From JAVBMP01 sp031552315 (lineage in GTDB: Bacteria; Desulfobacterota; Desulfovibrionia; Desulfovibrionales; Desulfovibrionaceae), in contig JAVBMP010000101.1 in NCBI GenBank assembly GCA_031552315.1, positions 1 through 18,792 on the forward strand: a DNA stretch of 18,792 nt, given 5' to 3'. Below are positions 13,742 to 18,792 of the stretch, piece by piece. The translations under genes and the position numbers were made by a program. The notes below the pieces were generated by a model. It was not told where the DNA came from, ran no database searches, and saw nothing but the letters and a program-made list of their open reading frames with translations. Position 1 is the first letter of the stretch. Each line of letters begins with the position of its first letter.

Positions 13742-14440
13742 ATGTCCGCGATTCCGCATCCGATACTGCTTTCTTCCGCCCTTGGGGTGGACGAGATGGT
13801 TATTAACAGTTCCACTGTTGTTACCAAGCATGTGTTCTACACCTGGCTGGCTATGGGCATCTTGCTTGTGGCGTCGCTGCTGGTGCGTAAAAAAATCAAA
13901 ATGGTGCCCGGCGGCCTGCAAAACTTTTTTGAAGTGATAATCGGCGGGCTGGAAAACTTTACCGTTGACAATATGGGTGAAAAGGGCCGCAAGATCTTCC
14001 ATATTCTTTGCGGCATCTTCCTGTTCATTCTGGTGCAGAACTTCCTTGGCCTGGTGCCCGGGTGCGACGCGCCCACCGCCAACGTAAACACCAACGCCGC
14101 CATGGCCCTGTTTGTGTTCGCCTATTACAACTATATGGGCATACGTTACTGGGGCCCCAAATACATCAAGCATTTCATGGGCCCCATGCTGGCCCTGGCC
14201 CCGCTTATGCTGCCGCTGGAACTTATAAGCCACCTGGCCCGCCCGCTTTCACTCACCCTGCGTCTTTTCGGCAACATCTTTGGTGAAGAAAAAGTGCTTC
14301 TGCTCTTTTTTGTGCTGGCCCCCATTGTGGCCACCCTGCCCATCTACTTCCTTTTTGGTATAGCCAAGATGTTGCAGGCGTTCATCTTCTTTATGCTTAC
14401 CATGATCTACCTTGACGGTTCCATGGAGCACGCCCACTAA
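13742..14440 (+). CDS. atpB: F1Fo ATP synthase subunit a
   Basis: Subunit a carries the ion half-channels of Fo and contacts the rotating c-ring. In this 232-aa protein the essential Arg is R174 in RPLSLTLRLFGNIFGEE, and other family marks are seen (QNFLGLVPG at 99-107, LPLELISHLARP at 157-168). Five to six membrane helices are evident. The ATG at 13742 has AGGAGG six bases upstream; a TTG one codon earlier is only an artefact of the open frame. It lies 26 bases after the atpI-like gene and 72 bases before atpE. Subunits b, delta, alpha, gamma, beta and epsilon are not in the window. Confidence 0.96.
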   Translation: MSAIPHPILLSSALGVDEMVINSSTVVTKHVFYTWLAMGILLVASLLVRKKIKMVPGGLQNFFEVIIGGLENFTVDNMGEKGRKIFHILCGIFLFILVQNFLGLVPGCDAPTANVNTNAAMALFVFAYYNYMGIRYWGPKYIKHFMGPMLALAPLMLPLELISHLARPLSLTLRLFGNIFGEEKVLLLFFVLAPIVATLPIYFLFGIAKMLQAFIFFMLTMIYLDGSMEHAH

Positions 14441-14512
14441 GATTGCGGTGGGTTATGATTATGTGGGGAATGGTCACCTTGACCACAACAATATAACTTA
14501 ATGGAGTTATGC

Positions 14513-14824
14513 ATGAAACTGCGTAAAATTCTTACTATCGTTCTTAGCACCGTAGCCATCATGGCTGTTGCCAGCCTTGCTTTCGCCGCTGAAGGCGCCG
14601 CCCCCAAAGATCCGTTTATCGCCATGGGCGCTTCCATAGGCATGGCCATTGCCGCCGCCGGTTGCGGTATTGCCCAGGGTCTTGGCCTGAAGGCCGGTTG
14701 CGAAGGCACCGCCCGCAACCCGGAAGCCAGCGGCAAACTCATGACCACCATGATCCTTGGCCTGGCCTTTATTGAATCTTTGGCTATTTACGCCCTGGTT
14801 GTAAACCTGATGCTTATTATGTAA
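14513..14824 (+). CDS. atpE: F1Fo ATP synthase subunit c
   Basis: The c subunit forms the rotor ring. The 103-aa product has an N-terminal signal-like segment (MKLRKILTIVLSTVAIMAVA, up to about AFAAEG) absent from short c subunits, then the two-helix hairpin with the polar loop ARNPEA. The ion-carrying carboxylate is E88 in LAFIESLAIY. Q55 in the first helix and S89 and Y93 in the second stand where sodium-type c subunits have Gln, Ser and Tyr. The ATG at 14513 has GGAG six bases upstream; the ATG at 14501 lacks one. Confidence 0.94.
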   Translation: MKLRKILTIVLSTVAIMAVASLAFAAEGAAPKDPFIAMGASIGMAIAAAGCGIAQGLGLKAGCEGTARNPEASGKLMTTMILGLAFIESLAIYALVVNLMLIM

Positions 14825-14834
14825 TTTGTTTTAT

Positions 14835-14860
14835 CGCCCGGCCTGTTTTCAGGCCGGGCG
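14835..14860 (+). other. 10-bp GC-rich stem-loop after atpE
   Basis: CGCCCGGCCT and AGGCCGGGCG pair perfectly around GTTTTC, 10 bases after the atpE stop. There is no T-run behind it, so it probably stabilises the 3' end of the abundant c-subunit message or pauses polymerase before the terminator at 14904. Confidence 0.55.
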
Positions 14861-14903
14861 AGCAAATCATAATGCGTGAAAATTAAGTCAAAGCTGTTGT
14901 TAA

Positions 14904-14945
14904 GGGGAGGCGGGTTACCGTTTTCCCCTGTTTTGTTTTTTTTTG
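14904..14945 (+). terminator. Probable terminator of the atpI-atpB-atpE transcript
   Basis: GGGGA (14904-14908) pairs with TCCCC (14924-14928), with an inner CGG/CCG, and is followed by a long T-rich tract (14930-14944). The stem is modest but the tract is strong. It suggests that rex has its own promoter in the following 75 bases, which I could not pinpoint. Confidence 0.6.
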
Positions 14946-15022
14946 TTTGCAGACAGGCCTTCCGGCAGGGCACTTCATTATAGAATTGCTTTAATTTTTT
15001 AATTGTTTTCAGAGGCTCCACT

Positions 15023-15667
15023 ATGGCCACCTTGAAAGTTGACCGCATACCACGCGCCACCATCCGCAGGCTGGCGGTTTATTTGCAAACCCTTGAACGG
15101 CTTAGCCGGGAAGGGGTGGAAGTTATTTCTTCCGAACCACTGGCCCAGGCCTGTGACGTAAACGCTTCGCAAATTCGCAAAGACCTTACCTATTTTGGTG
15201 AATTTGGCGTGCGCGGTGTTGGTTACAACATCAAAGGCCTTATTCACGCCATTCGCGATTCTTTAAACATTGAACGCCCCTGGAACTGTGTGCTGGTGGG
15301 GGTGGGCAACATGGGCCGCGCGCTTTTGAACCACCGGGAATTTAAACAGCGCAACTATTATATAGTTGGCGCTTTTGACTGCGACCCCTTCAAGATAGGG
15401 GCCGAGGTATCCGGCCTGGAAGTGGTGTGCAGCCGCCGTTTGAAGGAAAAAGTGGCGGAAATGAATGCTGAAATCGGCATCATAACCACCCCGCCGGAAC
15501 GGGCGCAACGCGCGGCGGACCAGCTTGTGGAAGCCGGCATCAAAGGCATTTTGAACTTTGCCTCGGCCCGTATTTTTGTGCCGGATCATATTTTTGTGGA
15601 ATACGTGGACTTTTTCTACCATTTGTATTCCCTTTCCTTCAACATCAGCCAGGCCCAGCAAAAGTAG
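15023..15667 (+). CDS. rex: Redox-sensing transcriptional repressor Rex
   Basis: Rex senses the NADH/NAD+ ratio and represses energy-metabolism genes when NADH is low. The 214-aa protein is full length: N-terminal winged helix (RIPRATIRRLAVYLQTLERL, then SSEPLAQACDVNASQIRKDL and the conserved YFGEFGVRGVGY), a Rossmann domain with GVGNMG (93-98) and FDCDP for NADH, then the domain-swapped C-terminal helix. GAGG lies upstream of ATG. It follows the ATP synthase membrane genes, a sensible neighbour for a redox regulator. I saw no clean match to the classic TTGTGA/TCACAA Rex operator in the flanking gaps. Confidence 0.95.
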   Translation: MATLKVDRIPRATIRRLAVYLQTLERLSREGVEVISSEPLAQACDVNASQIRKDLTYFGEFGVRGVGYNIKGLIHAIRDSLNIERPWNCVLVGVGNMGRALLNHREFKQRNYYIVGAFDCDPFKIGAEVSGLEVVCSRRLKEKVAEMNAEIGIITTPPERAQRAADQLVEAGIKGILNFASARIFVPDHIFVEYVDFFYHLYSLSFNISQAQQK

Positions 15668-15673
15668 GCGGAT

Positions 15674-16135
15674 ATGCGCAGGCATGACCGCGCCCTGGCG
15701 GAAGCGGAGGCACGTGAAATTCTTGCGCAAGCAGAATATGGCGTGCTTTCAAGCGTTGGCCCGGACGGAAAACCCTATGGCGTTCCGCTCTCTTTTGTTC
15801 TGGACGGCAACGCCCTTTATTTCCATTCCGCCTTGCGGGGCCGCAAGCTTGAAAACCTGGCCGCCTGCCCGGCGGTTTCCTTTGTCGTGGCCGGAAAGCT
15901 CAAAGCGGTTTATGACGGCAATTTCGGCACCCTTTATGAAAGCGTAATAGTTGAAGGCCACGCGCTGCCTGTGCCGGATCAGGCGGAAAAATACGCCGCC
16001 CTGTGGAAACTGGGGGAAAAATATTTGCCGGAACATGCCGCGCAGCTTGACGCCGCCATAAACAGGGCTATTGAAAAAACAGCAATTTACAAGGTTTGCA
16101 TAGAAAGTTTAAGCGGCAAGGCCCGGCGTAGTTGA
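15674..16135 (+). CDS. NimA-like pyridoxamine 5'-phosphate oxidase family flavoprotein
   Basis: A 153-residue split-barrel flavin-binding protein of the NimA/pyridoxamine 5'-phosphate oxidase-like family. Family marks: MRRHDRALAEAEAREILAQA at the N-terminus, then EYGVLSSVGPDGKPYGVPLSFV and ALYFHSALRGRKLENL, and a C-terminal IYKVCIESLSGKARR. Members bind FMN and some reduce nitroimidazoles or act on unknown substrates; the true substrate here is not known. It starts 6 bases after the rex stop with GGCGG just upstream, so it is very likely co-transcribed with rex. A 7-bp inverted repeat (16130-16162) spans its stop. Confidence 0.82.
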   Translation: MRRHDRALAEAEAREILAQAEYGVLSSVGPDGKPYGVPLSFVLDGNALYFHSALRGRKLENLAACPAVSFVVAGKLKAVYDGNFGTLYESVIVEGHALPVPDQAEKYAALWKLGEKYLPEHAAQLDAAINRAIEKTAIYKVCIESLSGKARRS

Positions 16136-16331
16136 ACTGCTCCCCATATATTTTTTTCAACTTACCTGTTGCCTTGGGTGCCCCTTGTAGGCTATGCAAA
16201 AAAATGTCTGTCAGTCAGCGGCGCGTGATCTTCCGGGCCGGTCTGGCGGGCAGCGCGTTTCATTGTTTGGACGCCGTGCCTGTTTGGGCAGTTCCGCCTG
16301 CCCTGTAACCCGTTTTTCTATCGGAGCAAAC

Positions 16332-17684
16332 ATGCCTTACATCCAGAAAATTATTGACAACCTGAAGCTTTCCAGCCCGGCCCAGCCTGAATTTTATCAG
16401 GCCGTAAGCGAGGTTTTAAGCACTCTGCGGCCCCTTCTGGACAAAGAGCCCAAATACCTCAAGCACAATATCCTTGAGCGTATTGTAGAGCCGGAACGGC
16501 AGGTCATGTTCCGCGTGGCCTGGGTTGATGATAACGGCAATGTGCAGGTGAACAAGGGCTACCGCATTCAGTTCAACTCCGCCGTTGGGCCCTACAAGGG
16601 CGGCATTCGCTTCCACCCCAGCGTGAACGCGGGCATTATAAAATTTCTGGGCTTTGAGCAAATTTTCAAAAACTCCCTTACCGGCCTGGCCCTGGGCGGG
16701 GGCAAAGGCGGGGCCAACTTTGACCCGAAGGGCAAGTCTGAAGGCGAAATCATGCGCTTTTGCCAGTCTTTTATGACGGAACTTTTCCGCCATGTCGGCC
16801 CCACCATAGACGTGCCCGCCGGTGATATCGGCGTTGGCGCGCGTGAAATAGGCTACATGTACGGCCAGTACAAGCGCCTTACCCGTTCACATGACGGCGT
16901 GCTTACCGGCAAGGGCGTTCCCTACGGCGGTTCTTTGGCCCGTAAGGAAGCCACCGGCTACGGCGCGGTATATTTTGCCGAAAGCGTGCTCAAGTTCCTT
17001 GGGCACGGGCTTGAAGGCAAGGTGTGCGCCCTTTCCGGCGCGGGCAACGTGGCCATTTACGCCATTGAAAAGCTTTATCAGGTGGGCGCGAAGCCGGTTA
17101 CGGTTTCCGATTCCAAGGGCATGATCTACCACGCCAAGGGCATAGACCAGGCCGCGCTTAGGCAGGTCAAGGAACAGGAAATGAAGTCGCTGGAACGCTA
17201 CAAGGAACTGTGCCCCGATGCGGTGTACACCCCGGTAAGCGCCTACCCGGCCGGGCGTAACGCCGTATGGAGCACCAAGTGCGACCTGGCCTTCCCCTGC
17301 GCCACCCAGAATGAACTGAATGCGGAAGACGCGAAAGAACTGGCCAAAAACGGCTGCCTGGCCGTGTGCGAAGGCGCGAACATGCCGTCCACGCTTGAAG
17401 CCATAAAGGTCATGCGTGACGCGAACATAATTCTGGCCCCGGCCAAGGCCGTGAATGCCGGCGGCGTTTCCACCAGCCAGCTTGAAATGGCGCAAAACGC
17501 CAGCATGCAACAGTGGGATTTCGCCACTGTTGACGGCAAACTGCGCGCCATTATGAACAACATGTTCACCCTGGCCCAGAATACGGCCAAGGATTACGGC
17601 GACCCCAAAAACCTGCTGCTGGGCGCCAACATAGCCGGCTTCAAAAAAGTTGCCGACAACATGATTGCCCTTGGCGTATATTAG
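16332..17684 (+). CDS. gdhA: NADP-type glutamate dehydrogenase
   Basis: Catalyses reductive amination of 2-oxoglutarate with ammonium to glutamate, in the cytosol. The 450-aa length and motifs fit the hexameric bacterial type (EC 1.4.1.4): GPYKGGIRFHPSVN (86-99), catalytic Lys K125 in GGGKGG, Asp165 in DVPAGDIGVGAREIGYMYG, and the Rossmann loop SGAGNVA (235-241) with VSDSKG after the second strand, the form usual for NADP. The ATG at 16332 has GGAG six bases upstream. The frame stays open back to an ATG at 16194, but those 46 residues look unlike any GDH N-terminus and have no ribosome site. A leader of almost 200 bases separates it from the nim-like gene. Confidence 0.95.
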   Translation: MPYIQKIIDNLKLSSPAQPEFYQAVSEVLSTLRPLLDKEPKYLKHNILERIVEPERQVMFRVAWVDDNGNVQVNKGYRIQFNSAVGPYKGGIRFHPSVNAGIIKFLGFEQIFKNSLTGLALGGGKGGANFDPKGKSEGEIMRFCQSFMTELFRHVGPTIDVPAGDIGVGAREIGYMYGQYKRLTRSHDGVLTGKGVPYGGSLARKEATGYGAVYFAESVLKFLGHGLEGKVCALSGAGNVAIYAIEKLYQVGAKPVTVSDSKGMIYHAKGIDQAALRQVKEQEMKSLERYKELCPDAVYTPVSAYPAGRNAVWSTKCDLAFPCATQNELNAEDAKELAKNGCLAVCEGANMPSTLEAIKVMRDANIILAPAKAVNAGGVSTSQLEMAQNASMQQWDFATVDGKLRAIMNNMFTLAQNTAKDYGDPKNLLLGANIAGFKKVADNMIALGVY

Positions 17685-17736
17685 CAGGCCCGGCAACGCA
17701 AAGGGCTTGTGAATTTTATTGATGTGATATATCTTG

Positions 17737-17767
17737 CATTCACGGGCGGGAAGGCCGCCCGTGAATG
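17737..17767 (+). terminator. Probable 3' hairpin of gdhA
   Basis: A perfect 13-bp stem (CATTCACGGGCGG with CCGCCCGTGAATG) around GAAGG lies 52 bases after gdhA. The tail TTAAAAATAAAG is AT-rich but not a T-run, so it is an imperfect terminator or a leader structure of the next gene. Confidence 0.5.
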
Positions 17768-17800
17768 TTAAAAATAAAGTCTGTTTTATAAGGTGCCCGT

Positions 17801-18139
17801 ATGGATTATTCAATTGCAATGAGCAGAGGCGACGTTATAGGAATGTTGGCTAAAAACCTCATTCTTAAAAGATACATGGGACAAACCCTCATGGGTTTTA
17901 TTGTTTACCGCGGCATACCCAATTTGGGGCGCATTGTGGCCAGCGTTACAGACAGCATGAACGAAGTGCACTTTGTTGACCTGGACGACAATGATACCAT
18001 GGTATATTTCATGATGGTGGCCGGCGTTGACGCGCAAGACCTTATAGGCAAGGGCTTGCCCAACACCCCGGATACCATTGTTTATGAAATGGCCCGGCTT
18101 GTTTATAACCTGCGCAAAAAAATAGACGCGGTTTCCTAG
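17801..18139 (+). CDS. Hypothetical protein, 112 aa
   Basis: I do not recognise this protein. It is a 112-residue soluble product with a mixed alpha/beta pattern: an N-terminal helix (MSRGDVIGMLAKNLILKRYM), beta-like stretches GQTLMGFIVYRG and IVASVTDSMNEVHFVDLDDN, another strand MVYFMMVAGVDAQDL, and a closing helix (YEMARLVYNLRKKIDAV). No Cys, signal peptide or membrane segment stands out. AAGGTG six bases before ATG is a good ribosome site, supporting a real gene. It stands alone between gdhA and a tRNA gene. Confidence 0.65.
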   Translation: MDYSIAMSRGDVIGMLAKNLILKRYMGQTLMGFIVYRGIPNLGRIVASVTDSMNEVHFVDLDDNDTMVYFMMVAGVDAQDLIGKGLPNTPDTIVYEMARLVYNLRKKIDAVS

Positions 18140-18181
18140 GCAGGGTCGTCAAAAGGCGCGTTTTGCCCTCTGCTGCGTTGT

Positions 18182-18240
18182 AAAAGCTTTTTATTACAGC
18201 CGGGTACCATCAGAGTACACTCCTTTTATAAAAAGTTTTT
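18182..18240. other. Long AT-rich stem-loop with inner GTAC pairing
   Basis: AAAAGCTTTTTAT (18182-18194) pairs with ATAAAAAGTTTTT (18228-18240) with one G-T wobble; inside, GTAC boxes at 18204-18207 and 18215-18218 can pair. On + it could act as a terminator for the unknown gene, with the trailing T-run. The rest of the 255-base gap 18140-18394 shows no credible gene or clear tRNA promoter. Confidence 0.45.
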
Positions 18241-18394
18241 GCGCTTTGCCGCAGAGCAAAATCTATCCTTTTGCCGGTACCGTCCAGGCCTTTCTATCCA
18301 AGTGCCGCGCTCAAATTCTGGTGTTGTCCGGGCAGTCTGGCCCGGCAACTGTTTGTGTTTGCGCGTATCCTGCCAAGGATGGCACATACCCCAC

Positions 18395-18484
18395 GGAAGG
18401 GTGGCAGAGCGGTTTAACGCGGCGGTCTTGAAAACCGTTGAGGATGTGAGTCCTCCGGGGGTTCGAATCCCTCCCCTTCCGCCA
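18395..18484 (+). tRNA. tRNA-Ser (anticodon UGA)
   Basis: Full cloverleaf of the long-variable-arm type. The acceptor stem GGAAGGG (18395-18401) pairs with CCCTTCC (18474-18480); discriminator G and an encoded CCA end at 18484. The anticodon stem GCGGT/ACCGT encloses CTTGAAA with anticodon TGA at 18429-18431, reading UCA and related Ser codons. The variable arm GAGGA/TCCTC and the T-arm GGGGG TTCGAAT CCCTC are intact. A terminator follows. Confidence 0.97.
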
Positions 18485-18516
18485 AATTTCAGCTTCAAGA
18501 AGTTCCAGGTCATTCT

Positions 18517-18561
18517 AAAAAGGCTGTAACCATGTGATTATACAGGGTTACAGCCTTTTTG
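18517..18561 (+). terminator. Terminator of the tRNA-Ser transcript
   Basis: A perfect 15-bp stem AAAAAGGCTGTAACC (18517-18531) with GGTTACAGCCTTTTT (18546-18560), 14-nt loop, ends in five T. It sits 33 bases after the tRNA. Confidence 0.88.
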
Positions 18562-18588
18562 TTTGCTGTGTCCGCGATAAGGGGGCTG

Positions 18589-18634
18589 GAGCAAAAGAAC
18601 GAAAATCTTATTGCGCAACGGTCTTAAATTGCTC
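18589..18634. repeat. GAGCAA...TTGCTC unit with a TTGCGCAA core
   Basis: GAGCAA (18589-18594) and TTGCTC (18629-18634) bracket 34 bases holding TTGCGCAACGGTCTTA (18611-18626). The core with its left flank (AAAATCT, one variable base, ATTGCGCAA) matches 2461-2477, and the outer GAGCAA/TTGCTC ends match the first hairpin of the element at 3565-3597. It is probably a further member of the same intergenic repeat family. Confidence 0.5.
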
Positions 18635-18647
18635 TTGCATATGAACG

Positions 18648-18679
18648 GTGCATGGCTCATAATCGGCCATGCGCTTTTT
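18648..18679 (+). terminator. Possible terminator hairpin
   Basis: GTGCATGGC (18648-18656) pairs with GCCATGCGC (18666-18674), one G-T wobble, 9-nt loop, and is followed by TTTTTA. No gene ends just upstream, so it may close a short untranslated transcript or be part of a repeat. A further 6-bp hairpin TGCCCC/GGGGCA lies at 18694-18710. Confidence 0.4.
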
Positions 18680-18752
18680 ATTTCCTGAACCCTTGCCCCC
18701 AAACGGGGCACAGCATATTTACCCCCTTTTCATCCCTTTTGCCGGGTGCCCC

Positions 18753-18792
18753 ATGCGTTGCGTCTTTTGTTCGCAAAACGCGCAAACCGGGC
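18753..18792 (+). CDS. Possible start of a zinc-ribbon (CxxC) protein, truncated by window edge
   Basis: An ATG at 18753 opens a frame of 13 codons to the window end, MRCVFCSQNAQTG. The Cys-x-x-Cys right after the start is typical of zinc-ribbon proteins, and GGGTG lies just ahead. With so few residues the family cannot be named, and the call rests on this motif alone. Confidence 0.35.
   Translation, partial: MRCVFCSQNAQTG

Noticed and set aside
14861..15022. Rex operator upstream of rex
   Set aside because: I looked for TTGTGA/TCACAA-like palindromes in this gap and before the atp genes and found only half matches.
16194..16331. In-frame N-terminal extension of gdhA
   Set aside because: No ribosome site at 16194, sequence unlike any GDH start, and GGAG at the right distance before the ATG at 16332.
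18226..18513. Minus-strand ORF with GGIRTPGGLTSSTVFKTAAL across the tRNA
   Set aside because: This is the reverse reading of the tRNA-Ser gene, a well-known false protein in many annotations.

Overview
The window looks like chromosomal DNA of a sulfate-reducing bacterium of the Desulfovibrio group (Desulfobacterota). I infer this from the moderately high GC content, a flagellar block in which csrA and fliW sit directly behind flgK-flgL, an ATP synthase cluster holding only subunit I, a and c, and a rex gene just behind it. There is no transposase, phage gene or CRISPR array.

Layout. 1-1111 (+): 3' part of an alkaline-phosphatase-superfamily enzyme, followed by a GC-rich block and a very strong terminator. 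1434-2776 (-): three small genes (a stand-alone CBM48/E-set protein, an unknown protein, an excisionase-like HTH protein). 2777-3173 is non-coding and rich in inverted repeats. 3174-3449 (+): a small DUF4911-like protein. 3450-3723: terminator plus a ~130-bp element made of three hairpins with terminal inverted repeats. 3724-12983 (-): a Tat-type amidohydrolase and, upstream of it on the same strand, the flagellar run flgI-flgJ-flgN-flgK-flgL-csrA-fliW-unknown. 13287-14824 (+): atpI-like, atpB, atpE. 15023-16135 (+): rex and a NimA-like flavoprotein gene. 16332-17684 (+): gdhA. 17801-18139 (+): an unknown small protein. 18395-18484 (+): tRNA-Ser(UGA). From 18753 (+): the first codons of a possible zinc-ribbon protein.

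How the genes fit together. FlgI (P-ring), FlgJ (rod capping), FlgN (export chaperone), and FlgK and FlgL (hook-filament junction) serve late flagellar assembly. CsrA represses translation of flagellar messages in other bacteria, and FliW is its protein antagonist. The flgL leader carries a hairpin with GGA in its loop and a second GGA in the Shine-Dalgarno sequence, the layout of a CsrA target, so the run may regulate itself. On the other side of the divergent promoter region the membrane part of the F1Fo ATP synthase is followed by Rex, the NADH/NAD+ sensor; the catalytic F1 genes are not in this window.

Start sites: the longest open frames of flgI, atpB, atpE, gdhA, atpI and the amidohydrolase all overrun better starts. 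I moved them to the ATG with a proper ribosome binding site where one is visible.
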